This document shows, one piece after another, positions 23,841 through 31,622 of a DNA stretch of 32,968 bases (positions are counted from its first letter, which is position 1; each line of letters opens with the position of its first letter). The position numbers and the translations under genes are program-made. Location: positions 1-32,968 of the forward strand of contig JAQYVT010000025.1 of the NCBI GenBank assembly GCA_030145345.1, read 5' to 3'. This stretch comes from Desulfobacterales bacterium (GTDB lineage: Bacteria > Desulfobacterota > Desulfobacteria > Desulfobacterales > UBA11574). Below the pieces are notes generated by a model, which saw only the letters and a list, made by a program, of their open reading frames with translations, was not told where the DNA came from and searched no databases.

Positions 23841-23947
23841 AAGTGACTAAAGTGATCTAAAATGCCTAAAGTTCCGGAGTCGCTTTGCTCCGGTTATTTT
23901 ATATATAATTGGCAGAATTCCTTAACTTTAGTTCACTTTAGTCACTT
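23841..23947. repeat. 107-bp inverted-repeat element upstream of nth
   Basis: The left arm AAGTGACTAAAGTGATCTAAA (23841-23861) matches the reverse complement of 23927-23947 at 20 of 21 positions. The arms are built of degenerate GTGACTAAA words. An inner hairpin, CCGGAG (23874-23879) with CTCCGG (23888-23893), is followed by TTATTTT. It lies between divergent genes, so it is not a terminator for either. It is a likely member of a dispersed palindromic repeat family. Confidence 0.65.
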
Positions 23948-24060
23948 GGCATTTTTTCTCGGTAGAGCCGAACAACTCTGCCCCCGGCGATGCGGAACAG
24001 GCAAGACCCATAGGACCAGGTTTTAATGATCAAATAAAAAAAATCTATAAAGGATCCCCA

Positions 24061-24726
24061 ATGGCAAAAAAAACAACATTGAACAAAGATAAGGCCCGAG
24101 CTTTAAAAATTCAACGCATTCTAAAAGAAACCTATCCCCATGCCAAAACGCAACTCCGTTATGACACCTCTTTTGAACTTCTGGTGGCAACCATACTGTC
24201 TGCTCAATGTACGGACAAACAGGTCAACGGCGTAACCGGTGATTTGTTTAAAAAACTGAAAACCCCCGATGACTTTGCCGGTGCCCCGAACAAGACCATC
24301 GAGGCGCTGATTCGACCGACCGGTTACTTTCGCAACAAGGCAAAGAATATCAAAAACTGTTCCAAAAGTCTCATTGAAAAATATAACGGCCAGGTGCCGA
24401 ATACGCTAAGTGAATTGGTTGAACTGCCCGGAGTGGGACGTAAAACCGCCAATGTGGTCCTTGGCAGTGTCTTTAATATCCCGGGTATTGTTGTCGATAC
24501 CCATGTGGCAAGGATATCAAAACGACTCGGACTTACGGAAAATCACAATCCGGTCAAAATTGAGTATGATCTGATGGATGTCATTCCCAAAAAGGAATGG
24601 AGCGACTTTTCCATACAACTGATCTATTTTGGAAGGGCCCTATGCAAAGCAAGAAAACCGGCGTGTGCCCTCTGTCCCCTGTATGATCTGTGCGATGCTT
24701 CCGATAAAATTGCCAAACCGGCTTAA
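24061..24726 (+). CDS. nth: Endonuclease III
   Basis: This 221-residue DNA glycosylase/AP-lyase removes oxidised pyrimidines. The helix-hairpin-helix LVELPGVGRKTANVVL (about 119-134) contains the catalytic Lys, and VVDTHVARISKRLG (about 142-155) contains the catalytic Asp. The C-terminal Fe-S cluster motif CKARKPACALCPLYDLC has C-x6-C-x2-C-x5-C spacing. ATILSAQCTDKQVN is the usual N-terminal block. The ATG at 24061 follows AAAGGATC. It is a single gene flanked on both sides by long inverted-repeat elements (23841-23947 and 24801-24921). Confidence 0.96.
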   Translation: MAKKTTLNKDKARALKIQRILKETYPHAKTQLRYDTSFELLVATILSAQCTDKQVNGVTGDLFKKLKTPDDFAGAPNKTIEALIRPTGYFRNKAKNIKNCSKSLIEKYNGQVPNTLSELVELPGVGRKTANVVLGSVFNIPGIVVDTHVARISKRLGLTENHNPVKIEYDLMDVIPKKEWSDFSIQLIYFGRALCKARKPACALCPLYDLCDASDKIAKPA

Positions 24727-24800
24727 ATATTTGAAGCAGGGAACTATGTTTTCTTGCCCGTTTCAGCCCAGGATAATTCCGTTTTAATCTGCAAGAACTC

Positions 24801-24921
24801 GCAAATAAAACCGCGTAAAAGCGAACAGGTCTAAGGTGTTTAGATTACACGACGGGCGTATGATAATTATCAACAAGTTTGGCACCCTCATTGCTGTTCG
24901 CATTAACGCGCTCTAATTTGC
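24801..24921. repeat. 121-bp element with 28-bp imperfect terminal inverted repeats
   Basis: The left arm (24801-24828, starts GCAAATAAAACCGCG, ends GCGAACAG) matches the reverse complement of the right arm (24894-24921) at 23 of 28 positions. The 65-bp centre is AT-rich and codes for nothing. It lies between the convergent genes nth and the HD-GYP regulator. It looks like a miniature inverted-repeat element; no target duplication was recognised. The rest of the gap (24727-25001) shows no gene. Confidence 0.55.
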
Positions 24922-25001
24922 TCAGACAGCTTCCCGATCAAAACGGAACTATCCTGAGGCTTATTAAAATTGCGACCGTAAGCAATTCAATCAGAACATA
25001 T

Positions 25002-26030
25002 TTACTCGAATTTAAATTTGCCGGTAGAGAAAAGGTCCCAGCAGGTATCCGCCACCGCTGGATCAAAAAACGTCGATTTGTTGTTCATGACTTCTTCCAA
25101 AGCCTTATCTATACCGAGACCCGGTCGATAAGGACGATGGGAGGACATGGCCTCTATTACGTCTGCAACCGACAGAATTCTTGCTTCCAAAAGAATTTCT
25201 TCGCCGGTAAGTCCTGACGGATATCCCGATCCGTTCATCCTTTCATGATGCTGTAAAACAATTTGGGCAACAGGCCATGGGAATTCTATGCCTTTTAGGA
25301 TTTCATATCCGATTTGGCAGTGCTGTTTAATAATGTTATATTCGTCCTGTGTTATTTTACCGGGCTTGCTTAGAATTTCTGCAGGCACAGAAATTTTTCC
25401 GATATCATGCAGCAACCCTGCGATACGGAGTCCTTCAATCAGGTTTTCTGAAAGGCCCATGTTTTCTGCTATGGAACACGCCAGCTTGGTAACGCGCTGT
25501 TGGTGACCGGACGTGTATGGGTCCCTGATCTCAGACGCAGATGCCAGGGCGACGACCGTTTGGTCCTGGGCTCTTCGCAATTTTTCGAAACTTTGTTTAA
25601 GTTTCGCATCCGCTTGATTTCTTTCAGCAAAGAGAATGCGCTCTTTGAGGACCCGTTTCAACCTGAGCATCAATTCTCTGGGGTTGATCGGTTTTTGAAA
25701 AAAGTCGCTTGCGCCGCCTTCAATCACTTTCTCATACGTAAAATCTTCTGCAAAGCCGGTCATAACGATGACGTCAGAATCATGTTTCTCTTTTACTTTC
25801 ATGGTTAATTCAATGCCATCGAGGCCTGGCATTCTGATATCGGTTATGATGACATCCACATTTTTATTCCCCGCATCCAGGAATTTCAAAGCGTCCACCC
25901 CGCTTTCAGCGATGGTGCATTCATAGCCGGCGCGCTCCACATTCTGTTTGATCATATCCCGGATGAGGTCATCATCCTCAACAACCAAAATATGGAAGTT
26001 TTCACCACTGCTTTTATGGAAATTTTTCAT
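25002..26030 (-). CDS. Response regulator with HD-GYP output (putative c-di-GMP phosphodiesterase)
   Basis: This 342-residue protein has an N-terminal receiver: VEDDD (about 18-22), phosphoacceptor Asp 64 in IITDIRMPG and Lys in FFQKPINP (about 113). A short coiled segment (about 125-155) joins it to an HD-GYP domain with HQQRVTKLA (about 176-184), LLHDIGKISVP (206-216), HHERMNGSGYPSGL (261-274) and SVADVIEAM (287-295). All metal ligands are present, so it probably hydrolyses c-di-GMP after phosphorylation. The frame extends to 26093, but the ATG at 26030 has AGAGGAGA. The hybrid kinase gene lies upstream in the same direction, separated by a terminator and hairpin cluster, and is a plausible but unproven partner. 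Confidence 0.92.
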   Translation of the reverse strand: MKNFHKSSGENFHILVVEDDDLIRDMIKQNVERAGYECTIAESGVDALKFLDAGNKNVDVIITDIRMPGLDGIELTMKVKEKHDSDVIVMTGFAEDFTYEKVIEGGASDFFQKPINPRELMLRLKRVLKERILFAERNQADAKLKQSFEKLRRAQDQTVVALASASEIRDPYTSGHQQRVTKLACSIAENMGLSENLIEGLRIAGLLHDIGKISVPAEILSKPGKITQDEYNIIKQHCQIGYEILKGIEFPWPVAQIVLQHHERMNGSGYPSGLTGEEILLEARILSVADVIEAMSSHRPYRPGLGIDKALEEVMNNKSTFFDPAVADTCWDLFSTGKFKFE

Positions 26031-26073
26031 GTGTTCTCCTCTGGTAAAGCCACTTCTCCGGTTTATTTTCGCC

Positions 26074-26097
26074 AAAAACCGGGTGCTTTGCACCCGG
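26074..26097 (-). terminator. Intrinsic terminator downstream of the hybrid kinase
   Basis: On the minus strand CCGGGTGC-AAA-GCACCCGG (26079-26097) is a perfect eight-pair stem with a three-base loop, followed by five T. It lies about 140 bp beyond the kinase stop codon and 44 bp before the HD-GYP start codon, so it would end kinase transcription. Confidence 0.7.
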
Positions 26098-26136
26098 CAG
26101 CAAATGCAACGATTAAAACACTAACGTGCTTTTGCC

Positions 26137-26182
26137 TTTTCGGCCTATGGCCGAAAATTCAAGCCACCCGTTTTACGGGTGG
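26137..26182. repeat. Two adjacent perfect hairpins in the kinase 3' region
   Basis: TTTTCGGCC-TAT-GGCCGAAAA (26137-26157) and CCACCCGT-TTT-ACGGGTGG (26164-26182) are perfect stems six bases apart. With the terminator at 26074-26097 they form a three-hairpin cluster of about 110 bp containing no gene. Such clusters occur at ends of IS200/IS605-type elements and in structured RNAs; neither is shown here. Confidence 0.55.
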
Positions 26183-26238
26183 TCGTTGACTCGGGTTTTG
26201 CATGCCCCGAAGATGTGCCGGTGCTTTCAAATTGCACA

Positions 26239-27801
26239 CTATTTCCGGTTCAAAACCTCTCGGATCTTCAGTGCAATCTCTTTCACACGGACCGGCTTAC
26301 TGATGAGTGCGCCGATCCCGAGGCTCTTGGTATGATCTTCCGTTATTTTTTCATTGAATCCGGTACATAAAATTATCGGAATATCAGGGCGGATGTGCAT
26401 CAATTTTTGGACCAACTCCATTCCCGTCATTTTGGGCATGGTCTGGTCGGTGATAACCAGATCGAACTTCTCGGGTTCCCTGCGGAATTCCTCGAGGGTC
26501 TCGATGCTGCTTGTCTTTGGAAAAACGCGATATCCGAGTCTTTCCAGCATCAAATGCATCATTTCAAGCACATCTTCTTCATCATCAACCAGCAAAATCG
26601 TTTCATTACCCGATGGTATATGGGCTTCGGCGGATACATTCGACACTGTTTCGGATTTCGTAGGGGGCAGCGGCAGGTAAACGCTAACCGTCGTCCCCTG
26701 GCCCGGTTCACTGTCAACGTCGATACTCCCGTTATAGCTTTGGACGATTTCGTCTACCATGCCAAGACCCGTCCGGATGCCTTCATTTTGGTTGTTGATA
26801 CGATAGCTCGGATCGAAAATATGCTGTATCTGATCCCTTTCAATGCCATGGCCTGTGTCTTTAACCGCCAGGTGCAGGTAGAATCCAGGGCTCAGATCCA
26901 CATTGGAGGAGACATCCCTGGAATCTATAATCACCTCCGAGAGGGTTACCTCCAGTACACCGCCCTTTTCTTCCATGGCCTGGTATGCATTGGTGCTAAG
27001 GTTCATTAAGATCTGCTGTATTTCCGACGGATCGGCCGCAACAGGGCCACAAGCGTTGTCTATCGCCTGGCGGATTTCTATGGTTGTCGGCAACGATGCC
27101 CTCAAGAGCTTGAGCGTTTCTTTTATAATATATTGAATTTTTATAAGTTTTTTCTCTTGACCGCCTTTTCTGCTGAAATTGAGAATCTGCTGAATAAGGT
27201 CCTTTGCCCGGTCGGCTGCTTTAAGGACGGATGCCAGATTTTTTCGGATTTTGCTGTTTTCGGGGATATCGTACATGCTCATCTCGGTGTAGCCGATTAT
27301 GGGGAAAAGAATATTATTGAATTCATGCGCAATACCTCCCGCCAAAGTTCCAATGGCCTCCATCTTCTGTGCTTGTTGACGCTGCTTTTTAAGTTGGGTC
27401 TTTTCTTTTTCCAATGCATCGACGCGTAATACCATGCGGATTTGCGCATTTAAATCAGCACGGTTAATCGGTTTATTCAGAAAAACGTCAGCGCCGGCTT
27501 CCAATCCCTTAACATAACTGTTGGAATTCGATTGGGCCTCCATCATCATCATAACCGGGATTTGTTGGGTGTTTTCGTCAGATTTCAGACGCTTACAAAC
27601 CGAATGCCGCTCCATTTCCGGTGCGCAAATGCCCAGAAGAATGGCAACCGGGGATTCGGTCTTTGCGCGTTCTATCCCCTCCGAACCGGATCGGACGGCA
27701 ATCACCCGGCAATCCGGGATTACGTCTTTTAATAAGGTCTTAATATTATTTAAATCTTCCGTTTTATCGTCAATCACCAATATTGTTTTAATCATTATCA
27801 T
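26239..27801 (-). CDS. Hybrid sensor histidine kinase: receiver - HisKA/HATPase - receiver
   Basis: This protein of about 520 residues has no membrane segment. Receiver 1 (about 5-125) has the acidic pair VIDD and the Lys of FLNKP, but the phosphoacceptor site reads ILLGICAPEM, with Gly at about 57 instead of Asp. A coiled segment (about 128-148) leads to the H-box GGIAHEFNNIL (His about 159). The ATPase follows with NLSTNAYQAM, VKDTGHGI and GIRTGLGM. Receiver 2 (about 400-518) is intact, with Asp about 452 in LVITDQTMPKM. The frame can start at TTG 27813; the ATG at 27801 follows GGAAGG and is preferred, with ATG 27795 possible. It probably phosphorylates its own receiver 2 and perhaps the HD-GYP regulator downstream. 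Confidence 0.9.
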   Translation of the reverse strand: MIMIKTILVIDDKTEDLNNIKTLLKDVIPDCRVIAVRSGSEGIERAKTESPVAILLGICAPEMERHSVCKRLKSDENTQQIPVMMMMEAQSNSNSYVKGLEAGADVFLNKPINRADLNAQIRMVLRVDALEKEKTQLKKQRQQAQKMEAIGTLAGGIAHEFNNILFPIIGYTEMSMYDIPENSKIRKNLASVLKAADRAKDLIQQILNFSRKGGQEKKLIKIQYIIKETLKLLRASLPTTIEIRQAIDNACGPVAADPSEIQQILMNLSTNAYQAMEEKGGVLEVTLSEVIIDSRDVSSNVDLSPGFYLHLAVKDTGHGIERDQIQHIFDPSYRINNQNEGIRTGLGMVDEIVQSYNGSIDVDSEPGQGTTVSVYLPLPPTKSETVSNVSAEAHIPSGNETILLVDDEEDVLEMMHLMLERLGYRVFPKTSSIETLEEFRREPEKFDLVITDQTMPKMTGMELVQKLMHIRPDIPIILCTGFNEKITEDHTKSLGIGALISKPVRVKEIALKIREVLNRK

Positions 27802-27868
27802 TCTACCTTCCAACTAGCGGATCCTACAGGTACAAATCAAGGTATGCCATTGCTTGGGATTCGATCCC

Positions 27869-29026
27869 TTAAAAAACCCCCTTGCTGGCAAGCGATTTTA
27901 TCCGATTTTCGGTATAACCGAGTTCCTGAAGAATAGAGACCGTGCTTTCTCCAAAATCTACCGGTGGTGTTCGAATGGCGCCAGCGGTTTCACTCAACTT
28001 AATCGGGATACCGAGAGTTTTAAATTCTACCCCGTCTTTTTGTCGGATATCAACAACCATTTCCCTTTCTCTGAAATGGGGATCTTCCAGCACTTCTTTG
28101 AGATTCTGTATTCGTCCCCAGCAAACATCAAGGCCGGCAAGTTCAGTTTCCCATTGGGCAAGCGTCTTTTTCTTGAATGTGGTCCGCATGAAATCGAGAA
28201 TCTCTTTTCTGCATTTTTCATCATACTGGAGAGCGGCATACTCCGGAGCACCTAAATATTCACAAAGTTGTTTCCAGAAACGGTGCTCCACCGCACCGAT
28301 GGAGATATAGCGGCCATCGGCTGTTTCATAGGTGTTATAAAAAGCGAAACGGTGAGAAAACTGCGAGTCACCGCGCCTTGGGGCATCTCCTGTGCGTTGA
28401 TGAAAAAACAGCGCCAACGGCAGAAGGCTTGCCATTCCATCGGTCATGGCAATATCGATATACTGACCTTTTCCGGTCCTTTCCCTGGCCCATAGCGCCA
28501 GAAGGACGCCGATGGCGGCGCTCATTCCCCCCCCTGCAATGTCTGCAATCTGGACTCCGGGGATGGATGGCGGCCGGTCCGGTTCTCCCATAAGATCGAG
28601 AACACCCGAATGGCCGAGGAAGTTCACGTCGTGTCCGGCTCGATTTTTATGCGGCCCGGTCTGTCCATAACCCGTAAGGGAGCAGTAAATGATTTTGGGA
28701 TTGATGGAACGAACCGTATCATAGTCAACACCCAGTCTGTGAACAACCCCGGGTCGAAACCCTTCGAGTAAAATATCTGTTTTGTCGACCAGCCGGTAAA
28801 AGATCTCTTTGCCTTCCGGGGTCTTGAGATTTAGAGACATATGCTCTTTGTTTCGATTGATGGAGGGAATGAAAAGGTCGTCTGCCATAAAACGTTTATC
28901 CTCCACCGATATCACACGTGCGCCATGGTCTGCCAGGATCATGGTGCAAAAAGGGCCGGGCAACAGACGTGAAAGATCCAAAACCGTTATTCCGGATAAG
29001 GCACCGTCATTTGACATGTTTTTCAT
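27869..29026 (-). CDS. CaiB/BaiF-family protein, alpha-methylacyl-CoA racemase-like
   Basis: This 385-residue class III CoA-transferase-fold protein starts GITVLDLSRLLPGPFCTMIL (residues 12-31). AGHDVNFLGHSGVL (130-143) and VQIADIAGGGMSAA (158-171) place a His at about 132 and an Asp at about 162. These match the His/Asp pair of alpha-methylacyl-CoA racemase. It therefore more likely epimerises 2-methyl-branched acyl-CoAs than moves CoA, though the two groups are close. This fits degradation of branched or hydrocarbon-derived fatty acids. The ATG at 29026 is used; a Met three codons later is an alternative. The DUF3108 gene ends 23 bp upstream on the same strand. Confidence 0.88.
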   Translation of the reverse strand: MKNMSNDGALSGITVLDLSRLLPGPFCTMILADHGARVISVEDKRFMADDLFIPSINRNKEHMSLNLKTPEGKEIFYRLVDKTDILLEGFRPGVVHRLGVDYDTVRSINPKIIYCSLTGYGQTGPHKNRAGHDVNFLGHSGVLDLMGEPDRPPSIPGVQIADIAGGGMSAAIGVLLALWARERTGKGQYIDIAMTDGMASLLPLALFFHQRTGDAPRRGDSQFSHRFAFYNTYETADGRYISIGAVEHRFWKQLCEYLGAPEYAALQYDEKCRKEILDFMRTTFKKKTLAQWETELAGLDVCWGRIQNLKEVLEDPHFREREMVVDIRQKDGVEFKTLGIPIKLSETAGAIRTPPVDFGESTVSILQELGYTENRIKSLASKGVF

Positions 29027-29049
29027 AGTCCCGGATTTACTGTTTTCTC

Positions 29050-29859
29050 TTATTTTAAGCCAACAGCTGAAACGAGTTCTCCAACAAAGCTTCCAACAAC
29101 GACTTTGCTCTTTAATTTAACGGGAATTCGCCGGTGATCCGCTGTGACCCATACCTGGATTTTAGCATCCTTACTTTTCTCAAATACACCGCCGACATGT
29201 TCGATCTCGGGTTCTATTAAATAGGTATCATAGGTTCCGCTTGCCAGTTTAAGTGTTTCTCTTTTGATAACAGTTGCCTTGCCCATGATAGATTTCTTTC
29301 CATCCGTTACCGGACGTTCAATGGCTGATTTTCTTTCGAGATCAAAAAGACGGACAAAATAAAAGGCGGATAATGGATCAAATGATCCGGATAATATATC
29401 AATCGGCGGACGCGTCTCCGTCAATGTGGAATATACGGCCTTGTTATTTCTCCAATCGAAATTCACAATAATATCTCTATGTGTTTTTCCTTCCTGCTGT
29501 TTTTTTTTGTAAAGGATCGAATGGGTCATCTCAATGTCTGTATAGGCATCAATTTTGTCTCGAACCTTATAAAAATTATCGATAAAGGAATTCGATTTTA
29601 CCGTCAGCAAAAAATGGTATGCTTTGACACCCGCTATGGTTTCTATGGGAAGTACCTCAAGAACGGCTTCTCCGGCCGGTATAAACGTCCATTTAAGCTG
29701 AAATGTCAGTTTTTCACCCGGATAAAACGGAGAATCATTCTCACCGGCTTCAATATTACCGCTCAAACTAAACATCGTTATGGCAGTGATTACACCGAAT
29801 ATAACCCACAACCGAATCTTCAGGCCGGCGGTGTAACTCCGTGAAGAGTCCCCGTTCAT
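29050..29859 (-). CDS. DUF3108 domain protein, exported
   Basis: This protein of about 269 residues has an N-terminal membrane segment or signal peptide (LWVIFGVITAITMFSLSG, about residues 17-35). The DUF3108 domain follows: FYPGEKLTFQLKWTFIPAGE (about 45-64), then KAYHFLLTVKSNSFIDNFYK. It closes with IQVWVTADHRRIPVKLKSKV. The family is predicted to be periplasmic beta-rich; function is unknown. The open frame reaches 29889, but the ATG at 29859 has AGAGGTG seven bases away. It lies between the HD-domain gene and the racemase-like gene on one strand with short gaps. Confidence 0.85.
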   Translation of the reverse strand: MNGDSSRSYTAGLKIRLWVIFGVITAITMFSLSGNIEAGENDSPFYPGEKLTFQLKWTFIPAGEAVLEVLPIETIAGVKAYHFLLTVKSNSFIDNFYKVRDKIDAYTDIEMTHSILYKKKQQEGKTHRDIIVNFDWRNNKAVYSTLTETRPPIDILSGSFDPLSAFYFVRLFDLERKSAIERPVTDGKKSIMGKATVIKRETLKLASGTYDTYLIEPEIEHVGGVFEKSKDAKIQVWVTADHRRIPVKLKSKVVVGSFVGELVSAVGLK

Positions 29860-29904
29860 CAAACGCACCTCTCGCGATTTTCGATCCATCAGGATTATAA
29901 AAAA

Positions 29905-30663
29905 TTATAATAAGTGAGCAAACTCAGTATTAATAACATTAAAGAGTTCTTTGCCAATTGCAACGCCCATATCTATAAACTGGGGACCGTATTTTTTCCC
30001 GGTGCGTGTCCGGAAGGTGGGCTTTATTTTGGCCAGCTTTTCCATTCCTTCGGGATAAAGATCCATAAACTCGACAACAGGGATGTTAAAGTATGATACC
30101 ATGGCCCACACCGTATTTGTAAAGTTGTCAGGCCCCCAACGGAATTTGTCGGCATCATAGAGACAGTCGGAAACCAGCGCACCTTCAATGGTATCTGCTT
30201 TTACAGTGGGTTTGAAGGCTTCATGATTTCGAATCGCCCGGCAGATATCGTCCACCTCACTGGGATCGAGCGGATAGGGTTTCAGAACTTTCCTTGCATG
30301 GTCAGATCCTTTAATGGCGTGATTTTCTTGCCTGCGCTTGATGTCGTGGAGGAGACCGGCGCACTGGACAACGGCGACTCTGCGGTTTATTCGGTTGTCG
30401 GTTTGTTCGGCAAGTTTGTTCTCGATGATCATCAACGCGCCCGCATCAATGGCCACCTTGATAGCATGCTCAAGGCCATGCCCAAAATTTTTTTCTAAGT
30501 GTTTTGCAACAAATTTCCGTAATTCTGCGGTAAAAGAATTGGTTTCAAAATACTGACGGGACAATTCATTTGCAAAAGAATGATCTTGGTAAAAGTCGGG
30601 AGATGGGTAGCGAGAAACAATCTGGCGGGCTCGTTTACGAAAACGAGCATATATAATTTCCAT
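29905..30663 (-). CDS. HD-domain metal-dependent phosphohydrolase-like protein
   Basis: This 252-residue soluble protein has an HD domain: GHGLEHAIKVAIDAG (about 61-75), AGLLHDIKRRQENHA (about 102-116), IRNHEAF (about 143-149) and YDADKFRWGPDNF (about 169-181). These give the H...HD...H...D metal set. A substrate cannot be assigned; hits to this type of protein are usually annotated only as HD domain. The ATG at 30663 lacks a strong ribosome binding site. It is followed by the DUF3108 gene after 45 bp. A long REP-like repeat (copy D) lies upstream. Confidence 0.8.
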   Translation of the reverse strand: MEIIYARFRKRARQIVSRYPSPDFYQDHSFANELSRQYFETNSFTAELRKFVAKHLEKNFGHGLEHAIKVAIDAGALMIIENKLAEQTDNRINRRVAVVQCAGLLHDIKRRQENHAIKGSDHARKVLKPYPLDPSEVDDICRAIRNHEAFKPTVKADTIEGALVSDCLYDADKFRWGPDNFTNTVWAMVSYFNIPVVEFMDLYPEGMEKLAKIKPTFRTRTGKKYGPQFIDMGVAIGKELFNVINTEFAHLL

Positions 30664-30704
30664 ATTTTCCGATCAATTGAAAAATTATATCAATTTGGTC
30701 TTTT

Positions 30705-30790
30705 GAACTGCAACAGCGAGGGCATTCCCCGCAGCTTGTTTTAGCGCAGTGGAAATACCGCCTTGCGGGGCTGCAGGGAGCGCCAAAAAA
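30705..30790 (+). repeat. Long composite REP-like repeat, copy D
   Basis: This copy starts GAACTGCAACAGCGAGGGC, then ATTCCCCGCAGCTTG, and later GGAAATACCGCCTTGCGGGG and CTGCAGGGAGCGCC. It matches copy E at 21607-21693 along its length. Two CCCCGC/GCGGGG-type arms allow a long stem. It lies between the start of the HD-domain gene and the end of the next minus-strand gene. Confidence 0.6.
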
Positions 30791-30865
30791 CAAATCTCAT
30801 CTGAATTTTATACGCCGTTTTCAAACGGTTGGAGCGATTGTCAGACAGTTTAGGTCGTTGAATCA

Positions 30866-31366
30866 TTATCCTCCATATTGGGGCAAAGAAAAAAGGTTCC
30901 CGCAAACCTTCCACCGGTTGTCTTCCTTTATGACGTTGAAGGTTTCGTCAACCTCATGGGTTGCACCGATGTTAAATAGTTTCGCCACAATCGGATAAGC
31001 ATGATTGATGGCAACTCTTGTTTTGCCGGTTATCCGAATTTTGGCGGTGGTATCATTTTTTGAAAGGGTCTCGGTTTCTATGTGGTAGAGTTTGTTTTTC
31101 ATGAAATTTATACCAAACCCGCGTTCGTTTGCCTCTTTCGCTGCGAGGTATAGATATTGATCGACAATATCGACATCGTCAGTTGTCAGTTGTTTTTTGC
31201 AGATTCTATCCGCCATTGATCGATCAAGCTGGAAATATCCTTTGCTAAATTCTACAACAGCTTTATTCGGTGTATCTCTTAGGTCTGCCAGTGAAAAGAG
31301 CAACTGCGCCAGGAATCCAACAATTAGAACCAGAATTATGCCTACACTCCTGCTCAATTGTATCAT
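30866..31366 (-). CDS. Membrane-anchored protein of unknown function
   Basis: I do not recognise this 166-residue protein. An N-terminal hydrophobic helix (GIILVLIVGFLAQLLFSLA, about residues 9-27) anchors or exports it. The remainder (about 30-166) is a mixed alpha/beta domain ending in FNVIKEDNRWKVCGNLFSLP, which reads like an NTF2-like or DUF4878-type fold end (D-x-W-K-V), though this is only a guess. The ATG at 31366 has a strong AAGGAGGAAGA site. It is divergent from the activase gene, and a near-palindrome GGACAAATTCGTCC at 31462-31475 lies between them. Confidence 0.65.
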   Translation of the reverse strand: MIQLSRSVGIILVLIVGFLAQLLFSLADLRDTPNKAVVEFSKGYFQLDRSMADRICKKQLTTDDVDIVDQYLYLAAKEANERGFGINFMKNKLYHIETETLSKNDTTAKIRITGKTRVAINHAYPIVAKLFNIGATHEVDETFNVIKEDNRWKVCGNLFSLPQYGG

Positions 31367-31509
31367 CTATTCTTCCTCCTTTTAAACGGTCATCATGAAA
31401 ATATTTGTATAAAAGGTCTGTTTAAATTTGGTTTGATAGCATGGAATAAATTTTGAAACAAGGACAAATTCGTCCGTTCCAATTTTGTCAATAATCCGGC
31501 ACTTTTTCT

Positions 31510-31538
31510 TTGACACACAACCCGGTATTTTTTATACT
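31510..31538 (+). promoter_or_regulatory. Near-consensus sigma70-type promoter of the activase gene
   Basis: TTGACA (31510-31515) is followed after exactly 17 bp by TATACT (31533-31538). The predicted start is near 31545, giving a leader of about 78 nt before the ATG at 31623. This is the closest match to consensus in the window. Confidence 0.65.
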
Positions 31539-31622
31539 TCTGACTCAACCGGCACCTGTCCTAACGCTACTTTTTTCTTTTTATTGCAAATACTGTATTC
31601 TTGTTCGGGGTTTGAGCTTCCA

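Noticed and set aside
23948-24060. Possible small structured RNA (4.5S RNA or riboswitch) before nth
   Set aside because: The invariant 4.5S tetraloop region (GTCCGGAAGGAAGCAGC) is absent and no riboswitch core was recognised.
27850-27872. GGGATTCGATCCC resembling a tRNA T-arm
   Set aside because: The loop would be only five bases and no acceptor, D or anticodon arms surround it; it is a short palindrome downstream of the racemase-like gene.
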